Shown: piece after piece, positions 8,131 through 15,745 of the stretch | Layout of the letters: each line of letters opens with the position of its first letter | How positions within the stretch are numbered: the first letter of the stretch is position 1 | Assembly: GCF_023276655.1 (NCBI RefSeq) | Contig: NZ_JALGRK010000001.1 | Coordinates: forward strand, 1,073,501 to 1,137,500 | Origin: Olsenella intestinalis | GTDB taxonomy: Bacteria; Actinomycetota; Coriobacteriia; Coriobacteriales; Atopobiaceae | DNA: 64,000 nt | Direction: 5' to 3' | The notes under the pieces: generated by a model | Told to the model about the DNA's origin: nothing | Database searches by the model: none | What the model saw: only the letters and a program-made list of their open reading frames with translations | Made by a program: the position numbers and the translations under genes

Positions 8131-10737
8131 CTAGCGCTCGCTGTCGATGAGGTCCTCTATGAAGCCGACCTGGTAGCGCAAGAAGCAGACCTCGCCCTCC
8201 TCCTGGGTGCGGTCGAGGTCGACGTCTCCCGAGAGGCCGAAGTCGCGCTCGCCGTCCTCGTCGAGGAACATCTGGCGCACGTGCCACACGTGGCGGCCGT
8301 CGGAGTCGCCGCGCTCGTCGGACTCGTCGACCTGGAGCAGGTCGGCCGAGCGGGCGTCACCGTCGAGCAGGATCTCCTCGTGGACCTCGAAGTAGGCCTC
8401 GAGCATGTGCGACCAGCGCTGCGAGCGCCAGCCCCACTCGCCGTCGAGCTCGCCGAGGCGCTCCATGTCGCCCGTGGCCGCCGCGCGCACGCGCGAGAAG
8501 AGGGCGTTGCGCACGAGGAGCCTGAGGGCGCGCCTGTCGCGGACGACCTCGTCGACGCCCGGCGCGGCGCCTGCGTCGACCTCGGCGGACTCGGTGCCCT
8601 CCCACTCGTCGATGAGGCTCGAGTCGACCGTGCGCACGACGAGGCGCAGCCACGCGAGCACGTCGCGCAGGCGGTCGGTGAGCTTGTCCTCGGGCACGGT
8701 GCGCGAGAGCACGCGGTAGGCGTCCGAGAGGTAGCGCAGGAGCGTGCCCTCGGAGCGGGCGATGTTGCAGCGCTGCACGTAGCCCTTGAAGTCGGAGGCG
8801 GTCTCGACCATGTCGCGCAGGACCGACTTGGGCGAGGGCTCGAAGTCGCGCGCCCAGGGGACGTCCTCGCAGTAGCGCTCGAAGGCGGCCGCGATGAGCT
8901 CCTCGAGCGGCTTGGGGTAGGTGACGTCCTGGATCTGCTCGATGCGCTCCTCGTAGTCGACGCCGTCGGCCTTGAGCTCGGCCATGACGCGGTCGCGCTC
9001 CTGGCGCTGCAGCGCGCGCAGGATCTGCGGAGGGTCCTCGAGGGTGGCTTCGACGAGCGAGATGAGGTCGAGGTCGAAGGTCTCGCTCTCGGGGTCGAGG
9101 AGCTCGAGGGCCGCGAGCAGGAAGGGGGAGAGGGGCTGGTCGAGGGCGAAGTCCTCGGGGAGGTCGACGGTCAGCGAGTAGGCCGCCGAGCCGTCGGGAA
9201 GCTCTTCTCGGATGACGACGCCCGCGTCGATGAGCGTCGCGAAGATCTCGTTGGCGCGCTGGTGGAGGCGGGCCTTCTCCTCGTCCTCCTGCATGGAGTC
9301 GTCGATGAGGGTGCGCACGCGCTCGAAGGCGTCGCCGCCCTGCTCGACCTCGGCGAGGACCATCGAGTGGGAGACGCGCATGCGCGGGCGCAGCGGCTCG
9401 GCCTCGGCGGCGACGAGCTTGTCGAAGGTGGCCTCCTTCCAGCCGACGAAGCCCTTGGGCGGCTGCTTGGTCTTGACCTTGCGGGCCTTCTTGGGGTCGC
9501 CGCCGGCCTTGGCCAGCGCGCGGGCGTTCTCGATGTCGTACTCGGTGGCCTGGGCGATGACGACGCCTTCGGTGTCGAAGCCGGCGCGCCCCGCGCGACC
9601 CGCGATCTGGTGGAACTCGCGGGCGTTGAGGTGGCGCATGCGATGGCCGTCGAACTTGCTGAGGGCCGTGATGAGCACGGTGTGGATGGGCACGTTGATG
9701 CCGACGCCGAGCGTGTCGGTGCCGCAGATGACCGGCAGCAGCCCCTGCTGGGCGAGCCTCTCGACGAGGAGGCGGTAGCGCGGGAGCATGCCGGCGTGGT
9801 GGACGCCGACGCCGCAGGTGAGCAGGCGGCGCAGGGTCTTGCCGAAGGTCGTCGTGAAGCGCGTGCCCGCGATGGCCTCCTTGATCTGGGCGCGCTGCTC
9901 CTTGGTGGAGACGCCGAAGCTCGCGAGCGACGTGGCGCTCTTGACGGCGGCCTCCTGGGAGAAGTGGACGATGTAGAGGGGCGCCTCGCCGGCCTCGAGG
10001 GCGACCTTCACCGTGGCCTCGAGCGGAGTGTCGACAAAGCGGTAGGCCAGGGGCACGGGGCGCTCGGCGTTGGCAACGGTCTCGACCGGGCGGTCGCTCT
10101 TCTCGGCCAGCACGCCCGCGATGCGGGAGGTGTCACCGAGGGTGGCGCTCATGAGCAGGAACTGCGCGTGGGGGAGCGTGAGCAGGGGGACCTGCCAGGC
10201 CCAGCCGCGCTCGCGGTCGCCGAAGAAGTGGAACTCGTCCATGGCGACGCAGCCCACGTCGGCGTCGGCGCCGAAGCGCAGGGCGTCGTTGGCGAGGATC
10301 TCGGCGGTGCAGCAGATGATGGGCGCGCCGGCGTTGATGGTGACGTCGCCGGTGATCATGCCGACGTTGTCGCGGCCGAACAGGTCGACGAGGTCGAAGA
10401 ACTTCTCGCTCACGAGCGCCTTGATGGGCGCCGTGTAGTACGCGCGGCGGTTGGTGCAGACGGCCATGAAGCACATGCCGAGCGCGACGAGCGACTTGCC
10501 CGAACCGGTGGGCGTGCCGAGGATGACGTGCGAGCCGGAGGCGAGGTCGAGCAGCGCCTCCTCCTGGTGGTCCCACAGCTCGATGCCGCGCGAGGACGCC
10601 CAACCGAGGAAGAGGTCGAGCGCCTCGTCGGCGGGGATGTTCGCGTAGGTGTCGTCGTCGGGCCAGGGGATGAGGGCGCCGAGCGTGGCGGGCTCGGTCG
10701 CGTCGGTCGTCTCTGCTGCCGTGGTGTCGTCTGCCAT
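8131..10737 (-). CDS. DEAD/DEAH-box (Ski2-like) helicase with C-terminal DUF3516-type region
   Basis: 868 residues. ATP-dependent helicase core: Walker A GTPTGSGKS near residue 70, Ia TAPIKALVSEKF, II DEFHFFGD, III LMSATLGD, and VI QIAGRAGRAGF with the GVGVHHAGMLP block typical of Ski2/HelY-like enzymes. The remaining half, rich in acidic and Arg residues, matches the DUF3516 region attached to such helicases in Actinobacteria; a role in RNA processing is likely but unproven. The start at 10737 follows GAAGGCAG. An upstream in-frame ATG at 10761 lacks a ribosome site. It carries two copies of the 10-mer, one of which (9201) needs CGA and GAA, uncommon codons here. Confidence 0.88.
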   Translation of the reverse strand: MADDTTAAETTDATEPATLGALIPWPDDDTYANIPADEALDLFLGWASSRGIELWDHQEEALLDLASGSHVILGTPTGSGKSLVALGMCFMAVCTNRRAYYTAPIKALVSEKFFDLVDLFGRDNVGMITGDVTINAGAPIICCTAEILANDALRFGADADVGCVAMDEFHFFGDRERGWAWQVPLLTLPHAQFLLMSATLGDTSRIAGVLAEKSDRPVETVANAERPVPLAYRFVDTPLEATVKVALEAGEAPLYIVHFSQEAAVKSATSLASFGVSTKEQRAQIKEAIAGTRFTTTFGKTLRRLLTCGVGVHHAGMLPRYRLLVERLAQQGLLPVICGTDTLGVGINVPIHTVLITALSKFDGHRMRHLNAREFHQIAGRAGRAGFDTEGVVIAQATEYDIENARALAKAGGDPKKARKVKTKQPPKGFVGWKEATFDKLVAAEAEPLRPRMRVSHSMVLAEVEQGGDAFERVRTLIDDSMQEDEEKARLHQRANEIFATLIDAGVVIREELPDGSAAYSLTVDLPEDFALDQPLSPFLLAALELLDPESETFDLDLISLVEATLEDPPQILRALQRQERDRVMAELKADGVDYEERIEQIQDVTYPKPLEELIAAAFERYCEDVPWARDFEPSPKSVLRDMVETASDFKGYVQRCNIARSEGTLLRYLSDAYRVLSRTVPEDKLTDRLRDVLAWLRLVVRTVDSSLIDEWEGTESAEVDAGAAPGVDEVVRDRRALRLLVRNALFSRVRAAATGDMERLGELDGEWGWRSQRWSHMLEAYFEVHEEILLDGDARSADLLQVDESDERGDSDGRHVWHVRQMFLDEDGERDFGLSGDVDLDRTQEEGEVCFLRYQVGFIEDLIDSER

Positions 10738-10860
10738 GTGTCTGCCTTCGATCAAGTTCATGCGATGTTTGATGCTACGCCATGCGGGGGCCGTGGGGAA
10801 GGTGCAGGCGCAAAGTTTGGGGCCGAGGGCTCGCCTCTAGTGCCATCTCCGCCGAGCCCG

Positions 10861-11113
10861 TGCAATTCCGCCCTTCCGTGGAAAGATTTGCCAATCGCGT
10901 TCGCAGTTTTGCCCCTCTGTGTACAACTTCGCGGGCTTCGAAATTGCGGTCGCGAAACCTAGATGCATACCTCTCACGTGCCAACAGGCGAGACGTCAGA
11001 GCCTATGCCATAAAATCGAGCAACTTGAAGCGAGGCCTCGCCTTGACCTTGCCACGGAGCGCACGTTTTGCAAAAGCGAATCCGAAATCTTGCCACGGAG
11101 GGGGTGAATTGCG
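10861..11113. mobile_element. About 250-bp element bounded by imperfect inverted repeats (MITE-like)
   Basis: The 10738-11137 spacer has no convincing gene. Its left part, 10861-10902, and right part, 11071-11113, are inverted repeats of each other: read outward, both contain AAATCTTxCCACGGA(A/G)GGG then GAATTGC, about 24 of 29 bases identical over the best stretch, with weaker similarity extending inward. TTGCCACGGAG also occurs a second time at 11049-11059. The interior is markedly richer in A and T than the neighbourhood and has no ORF with homology. It could be a non-autonomous transposon relic, a large cruciform, or a dispersed regulatory repeat. Confidence 0.5.
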
Positions 11114-11137
11114 CTCGCATCCGCCCGCGCACGGTCC

Positions 11138-12193
11138 TCACGGCCGCCCCTCGGAGGGCCTTTCATTCGCGCCGAGCCTGCGGATCAGGCGACGCCCCCA
11201 GTCGGGGTTGTTGAGGAACGGTCGCCCGATGCCCACGATGTCGCAGGCACCCTGCTCGAGCAGGCGCTCGGCGTCCTCGAGCTTGCGGATGCCGCCCGCG
11301 AGGATGACCGGGGCGTCGAGCCCCTCCTCGCGCAGCGCCGCGCGCACGACGGTCGAGGTGTCGGAGAACCATCCCGGCTCCAGCGTGTCGCGGCGCGAGT
11401 AGTAGCACATCCCGCCTGAGACCGAGATGAGGTCCGCCCCCGCTCGGACGGCCTCGACGGCGCAGGCCGCGCCCTCGTCGGCCGTCGTGCCGCCGTCCAT
11501 GTAGTCGCAGGCGCCCAGGCGCACGGACAGAACCTGGCCCGATCCGAGCTCGGACCTCACGGCCTGAACGACCTCGAGGATGATGCGCGTGCGCCCCGCG
11601 AGGTCGCCGCCGTACTCGTCCTCGCGCCTGTTCGTGAGCGGCGAGAGGAACTCGTCGAGCAGGTAGCCGTGGGCTGCGTGCACCTCGACGCCGTCGAAGC
11701 CCGCGCGCCGCGCACGGGCTGCCGCCGCCGCGAAGGCCTCCGTGACCCGCTCGATGTCCGCGAGGCTCATCTCGCGCGGCACGGGGTGTCCGACCTTCGC
11801 GCCGGGGCAGGTGACCGCACTCGGCGCGATCGCCTGGACCCCGATGGCGTCACGGCTCGCCGCGGAGCCCGCGTGGCTTATCTGCATGATGACGGGGGTG
11901 TCGAACTCGTGCACGGCCGCGCACTCGCGCGCGAGCCCGTCGACGTCCTCGTCGCGCGACACGGAGGGCTGGCCCAGCTTCGCCTGGCCGTCCGCGCACA
12001 CGAAGTGGTGCTCGCTCTCCACGAGGCCCAGCGTCGAGTGGCGCGCACGAGCGGCGTAGTGCTCTGCAAGCTCGGGCGTGACGGCGCCCTCGGGCGTCGC
12101 CTTCCCGGTCGCCATCGGCACCATCGCGATGCGGTTCCTGAGCGTGACCGACCCCGCCTCGACGGGGCTGCCCAGCAGCGGCAGGTCGCTCAC
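11138..12193 (-). CDS. NADH:flavin oxidoreductase, Old Yellow Enzyme family
   Basis: 351 residues forming a TIM-barrel FMN protein. Visible blocks: LRNRIAMVPMAT near the N-terminus, MQISHAGSAA, the substrate and FMN-binding run VEVHAAHGYLLDEFLSP near residue 175 with NRR, EYGG after it, and ILAGGIRK, IVGIGRPFLNNP near the end. It lacks the FAD/NADH and 4Fe-4S C-terminal domains of 2,4-dienoyl-CoA reductase, so it is the short form acting on enones or similar acceptors. The start is a GTG overlapping the preceding GNAT stop by four bases (GTGA) with GGAGGAGG upstream, implying translational coupling. The substrate is unknown. Confidence 0.88.
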   Translation of the reverse strand: MSDLPLLGSPVEAGSVTLRNRIAMVPMATGKATPEGAVTPELAEHYAARARHSTLGLVESEHHFVCADGQAKLGQPSVSRDEDVDGLARECAAVHEFDTPVIMQISHAGSAASRDAIGVQAIAPSAVTCPGAKVGHPVPREMSLADIERVTEAFAAAAARARRAGFDGVEVHAAHGYLLDEFLSPLTNRREDEYGGDLAGRTRIILEVVQAVRSELGSGQVLSVRLGACDYMDGGTTADEGAACAVEAVRAGADLISVSGGMCYYSRRDTLEPGWFSDTSTVVRAALREEGLDAPVILAGGIRKLEDAERLLEQGACDIVGIGRPFLNNPDWGRRLIRRLGANERPSEGRP

Positions 12194-12660
12194 AGGACCT
12201 CCTCCATGCCGATCTTGTACGGCCTCATGCCCAGGCTCTCGTAGAAGCGCATAGCTCCGGGGTTGCACGACCACACGTTGAGCGTGACGTTGTAAAACCC
12301 CTCCTCGCGTGCGAACGCGACCACGTGCTCGTAGAGCGCCCGCCCCACGCCGCTCCCGCGGGACGCCTCGTCCACGCAGATGTCGTCGACGTAGAGGGTG
12401 CGCACGTCCTGCAGGACGTTGTCGTTCGCGTGCCGCTGGAACACGCAGAAGGCGTAGCCCGCCACGACGCCGTCGCCGTCGCACGCGACGAACACCGGAC
12501 GGGCGTCGTCGGCCAGTATCTCCTCGAGCTCGCGCTCGGTGTACTTCGTCGTCCCGTGCTTGAACAGGTCCGGACGGCCCGTCGCGTGCACCTCGAGCAC
12601 CTGGGCGAGAAGAGCCTCGAGCCTCTCGATGTCAGCGGTCACTGCGCGCCTGATCTCCAT
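12190..12660 (-). CDS. GNAT-family N-acetyltransferase
   Basis: 156 residues. The acetyl-CoA binding signature is present as DEASRGSGVGRALYEHV (R-G-x-G-x-G/A) near residue 100, preceded by the beta-strand YVDDICV and followed by LNVWSCNPGAMRFYESLGM, which is typical of RimI/PhnO-like GNATs. The substrate cannot be read from sequence. AAGGAG sits upstream of the ATG at 12660. It is the middle gene of a minus-strand operon: the ATP-grasp gene ends 20 bases upstream, and the flavin oxidoreductase start overlaps its stop. A 10-mer copy at 12606 is encoded as Ala-Leu-Leu. Confidence 0.88.
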   Translation of the reverse strand: MEIRRAVTADIERLEALLAQVLEVHATGRPDLFKHGTTKYTERELEEILADDARPVFVACDGDGVVAGYAFCVFQRHANDNVLQDVRTLYVDDICVDEASRGSGVGRALYEHVVAFAREEGFYNVTLNVWSCNPGAMRFYESLGMRPYKIGMEEVL

Positions 12661-12680
12661 GGCCACGTGTCTCCTTCCTG

Positions 12681-13889
12681 CTAGAGCGTCTCCTGAACGT
12701 AGCGGGCGAACTCCTGTGCCTGCCCCTCCGTCTCGAATCGGGCGATGTAGAGGTGGTCGCCCATCTCTCCGGCCAGCGCACCTGGCACCGGCTTGTCGAT
12801 CAGGAGCGGCCCTCCAAAGGCCGCGCGAACCTCGTCGCGCGAGTGCGCGTAGGGACGCCCGTTGCGCCTGGACGCGTAGATGCACCAGTACGGGTCGCCC
12901 TCGTCTCGCCAAGAGCACCCATCTTCGCAGACCATTGCCGCCCAGATGTCGTAGACGTCGCAAGAGTGCGCAAAGTTCATCATGTCGGGCGTCAGTCCGC
13001 CGGGAGGCCTCACGTTCACCTCGAGGCCAACGTAGTCGCCGGCACGCCCGAGCCCCTCCATGTCATGGTCGAGCCTGAAGAACTCCAGGTGCACGAAACG
13101 GCTCCTGAGCGCGAACGACTCGATGCAGCGCCGTCCGACGCGTGCGAGGTTGGGGTCCACGGTCGGTGGGGTCATGTAGGTCAGATCGAGCCCGTCCGTC
13201 GCGACGTCGAGCATCGAGGGCGGGAACACGTCCATGTTCTCGAAGACCGGCTCGCCGTGCGAGTCCACGATCGCGTCGTAGGCGACGATCGTGCCCGACA
13301 CGCATTCCTCGAGCAGGTAGTCAGACCCGTCCCACTCCCGCAGGAACGCTTCGAGGGCCTCGGCGTCGTCCAGCCGGCGCACGCCGAGCGACCCCACGCC
13401 GCGCTCCGGCTTCGCGATGATCGGCCAGCCCACGCCTGCGCGCGTCGGCGTCCCCTCGGCGAACGCCACCGCATCCTCGCGGCCGCGTAGCCTTGTCTGC
13501 CTTGCGCTCGGCACGCCCGCCCGCGCGTAGTAGACCTTCATGTCGGCCTTGCTGGTGAGCACCTGCGCCTCGAAGGCGTCGGGGCCGGTCCCGACGTTGA
13601 AGTCGCTGCGCAGCCGCGCGTCCAGCCCCAGCCAGTGCTCGTTGTTCGACTCGATCCAGTCGATCCGCCCGTACTTCCACATGAGGAAGGCGACGGCACG
13701 GCTCACCTCGTCGTAGTTCTCAAGCGACGACACCCAGTAGTACTCGGCGAGCGACGACTTGACCTCGTCCGCCAGCCGGTCGTACGGGGTATCGCCGATC
13801 CCGAGCACCGTGACGCCCCGCTTGGACAGGCGGTCGCAGAACTGCCAGTACGAGCTCGGGAACTGGGGTGATATGAAGACAAAGTTCAA
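12681..13889 (-). CDS. ATP-grasp domain protein (carboxylate-amine ligase-like)
   Basis: 402 residues. It has an N-terminal preATP-grasp Rossmann-like region (FISPQFPSSYW), a lid and ATP-binding region with WPIIAKPERGVGSLGVR near 165 and LLEECVSGTIVAYDAI, and the Mg-binding strand GLEVNVRPPGG near 300 in which the E-x-N pair is conserved. Such enzymes join an amine or amino acid to an acyl-phosphate. The product here is unknown. With a GNAT and an Old Yellow Enzyme in one operon it could belong to a small peptide or amide tailoring pathway, which is inference only. It is the first gene of the operon. Confidence 0.78.
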   Translation of the reverse strand: MNFVFISPQFPSSYWQFCDRLSKRGVTVLGIGDTPYDRLADEVKSSLAEYYWVSSLENYDEVSRAVAFLMWKYGRIDWIESNNEHWLGLDARLRSDFNVGTGPDAFEAQVLTSKADMKVYYARAGVPSARQTRLRGREDAVAFAEGTPTRAGVGWPIIAKPERGVGSLGVRRLDDAEALEAFLREWDGSDYLLEECVSGTIVAYDAIVDSHGEPVFENMDVFPPSMLDVATDGLDLTYMTPPTVDPNLARVGRRCIESFALRSRFVHLEFFRLDHDMEGLGRAGDYVGLEVNVRPPGGLTPDMMNFAHSCDVYDIWAAMVCEDGCSWRDEGDPYWCIYASRRNGRPYAHSRDEVRAAFGGPLLIDKPVPGALAGEMGDHLYIARFETEGQAQEFARYVQETL

Positions 13890-13926
13890 GTGTGATCCCT
13901 CCGCGCGCCGCAGGACGCATACGAGA

Positions 13927-13963
13927 AAGGCCCGCCACGTAATTGAACTGCGCGGCGGGCCTT
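13927..13963 (-). terminator. Rho-independent-type terminator of the esterase gene
   Basis: The perfect 10-base arms AAGGCCCGCC (13927-13936) and GGCGGGCCTT (13954-13963) pair. Reading the minus strand, the hairpin is followed by TTTCTCGT. It lies between the esterase stop and the ATP-grasp start, so the two genes are separate transcription units. Confidence 0.85.
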
Positions 13964-13972
13964 CGAGTTTTG

Positions 13973-13982
13973 CGAGAAGAGC
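13973..13982 (+). repeat. Intergenic copy of the 10-mer CGAGAAGAGC abutting a stop codon
   Basis: The 10-mer ends at 13982, immediately adjoining the stop codon (13983-13985) of the minus-strand esterase gene. Confidence 0.9.
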
Positions 13983-15485
13983 TTACTTGTTCTTCTTGAC
14001 GGAAACCTTGGTCGCGGGCTTGGCGGCCGGCTTGGCGGCAGTCGGCTTGGCAGCCGGCTTGGCCGCGGGCTTCACGGCCGGCTTTGCAGCGGGCTTCACG
14101 GCCGGCTTCGTGGCAGCCTTGGGGGCAGCGGCCTTGGCGGCGGGCTTAGCAGCGACCTTGGGAGCGGCCTTCACCGCGGGCTTCGCAGCAGCCTTGGGAG
14201 CGGCAGCCTTCACCGCGGGCTTGGCAGCGGCCTTAGGAGCGGCAGTCTTGGCAGCCGGCTTGGCAGCAGCCTTAGGAGCGGCAGCCTTCACCGCGGGCTT
14301 GGCAGCGGCCTTAGGAGCGGCAGCCTTGGCAGCCGGCTTGGCAGCAGCCTTGGGGGCGGCAGCCTTGGCAGCCGGCTTGGCAGCGGCCTTGGGAGCGGCG
14401 GCCTTGGCGACCGGCTTGGCAGCGGCCTTGGGAGCGGCCTTCACCGCGGGCTTCGCAGCAGCCTTGGGAGCAGCGGCCTTGGGGGCGGCCTTCACGGCCG
14501 GCTTCGCGGCAGCCTTGGGGGCAGCGGCCTTCACGGCGGGCTTGGCTGCGGCCTTGGGAGCGGCCTTCTTCGCGGCGGGCTTGGCGGCAGTCTTCGTGGC
14601 GGCCTTCTTGGCAGCAGGCTTCGCCGCAGCCTTCTTCGCCGCCGGCTTCTTGGCAGCTGCCTTCTTGGCGGCCGGCTTCTTCGCGGCAGCCTTCTTGGCA
14701 GCGGGCTTCTTGACGGTCTCGAACTTCTCGCCCGCGGTCGTCTTCTCGATGTCCTCGAGCACGAACGGGAGGAAGTAGCTCATCTGCTTGGTCCACCAGA
14801 ACCAGTCGTGGCTGACGTCGCGGCCCCAGAAGTCGCACCAGTGGTCAACGCCGAGGCGGTTGAGCTGGTCGTTGATGAAGCGGACGTCGCCGATGCCGTC
14901 GTCCTCGCCCTGGCCGACGCAGAAGACGATCTGGCGCTTGTTGTAGATGTCGACGTAGGGGTGATCCTTCGCCATGTTGGGGAGGAACGCCGTGATGTCG
15001 TTGTTGTAGAGCGTGGAGCTCATCCAGTCGCCGTAGAAGTGGTTGGAGCGGTAGACGCCGGACAGCGAGATGCAGCCCTGGAACAGGTCCGGGCGCCTCA
15101 TCGCGGCGAGCGCGGCGTGGACGGCGCCCATCGAGCAGCCCACGGCAAGCGGGCGGCGGCTGGTGCCGTTGAACTCGTGCACGCGCGGCACGAGCTCGTC
15201 GGTCACGAAGCGGAAGTAGTCCTCCTGGCGCTCGGCGCGGGCGTTCTTGTCGCCGTCGTAGAGCGACCAGCTCTGCTCGTCGATGTTGTCAACCGAGAAG
15301 AGCTGGATCTGGCCCGCATCGATGAACGGGGCCAGGGTCTCCACCATGCCCTTCTCCTCGAACTCGCCGCACTTGGCGTTCTGAGTCTGGAACGCGACGA
15401 CGGGGTAGCCCTTCTCGCCGTAGACGATCATCGAGAGGTCTTGGCCCAGCGCCTTGCTCTTGCTTGTATACTGCTCACGCTTCAC
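13983..15485 (-). CDS. Esterase (alpha/beta hydrolase) with long Lys/Ala/Pro-rich histone-H1-like tail
   Basis: 500 residues. Residues 1-255 are an esterase-D/mycolyltransferase-like hydrolase: nucleophile elbow VGCSMGAVHA (G-x-S-x-G) near 125, an acidic candidate in GQGEDDG, and the histidine in DVSHDWFWW near 235. Residues about 260-500 are a repetitive tail with units such as KAAAPKAAAKPAV (13-residue period), highly basic and of low complexity, like eukaryotic H1 and the mycobacterial HupB tail. No signal peptide or membrane segment is seen. The GTG start at 15485 follows GAGGAG; upstream in-frame codons have no ribosome site. The tail may bind nucleic acid or another polyanion. Such a tail on a hydrolase is unusual. 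Confidence 0.8.
   Translation of the reverse strand: MKREQYTSKSKALGQDLSMIVYGEKGYPVVAFQTQNAKCGEFEEKGMVETLAPFIDAGQIQLFSVDNIDEQSWSLYDGDKNARAERQEDYFRFVTDELVPRVHEFNGTSRRPLAVGCSMGAVHAALAAMRRPDLFQGCISLSGVYRSNHFYGDWMSSTLYNNDITAFLPNMAKDHPYVDIYNKRQIVFCVGQGEDDGIGDVRFINDQLNRLGVDHWCDFWGRDVSHDWFWWTKQMSYFLPFVLEDIEKTTAGEKFETVKKPAAKKAAAKKPAAKKAAAKKPAAKKAAAKPAAKKAATKTAAKPAAKKAAPKAAAKPAVKAAAPKAAAKPAVKAAPKAAAPKAAAKPAVKAAPKAAAKPVAKAAAPKAAAKPAAKAAAPKAAAKPAAKAAAPKAAAKPAVKAAAPKAAAKPAAKTAAPKAAAKPAVKAAAPKAAAKPAVKAAPKVAAKPAAKAAAPKAATKPAVKPAAKPAVKPAAKPAAKPTAAKPAAKPATKVSVKKNK
14000..14722 (-). repeat. Coding repeat array of the H1-like tail
   Basis: Degenerate 36-39-base units rich in GCAGCC/GGCTTGG encode the KAAAPKAAAKPA-type tail. 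Several units are nearly identical at DNA level, so the array is a likely place for length variation by slippage or recombination. Confidence 0.8.
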
Positions 15486-15745
15486 AATAATCAGTCTCCT
15501 CGGTCTCGACCGTTGCACTCTCAACCCATGGGTGCCGGAGTGTCCCATCAAGGTTAGAATTCTAGCAGTTGGGCCGCAGAACGGGGTGCAAAACGCGGCC
15601 ATGTAAGTTGATTTGTTATCGACTCGTGCGTTGCCGTTTACTTACGAGTGACCTACTCGCGGCCCTCGCGCAACGCGGCGGACGCATCATGGGGGAGCGC
15701 TGCGGCGCAACGCGCATGTGCGCACCCCGAACTAAGGAGGAACGA

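Noticed and set aside
11138-12484. A longer version of the flavin oxidoreductase starting at 12484
   Set aside because: The upstream part is the antisense-like alternative frame of the GNAT gene and is Arg-rich. The GTG at 12193 with GGAGGAGG and the four-base overlap with the GNAT stop is a better start.
14000-14722. Possible CRISPR array or minisatellite
   Set aside because: Periodic repeats are present but the unit is in frame with the esterase gene, spacers are not unique, and the period equals the 12-13-residue protein repeat.
15603-15745. Possible SAM or other methionine-pathway riboswitch before metY
   Set aside because: The only structure seen is a duplicated GCGCAACGCG. None of the conserved cores of SAM-I, SAM-II or SAM-IV could be recognised, so no riboswitch is called.
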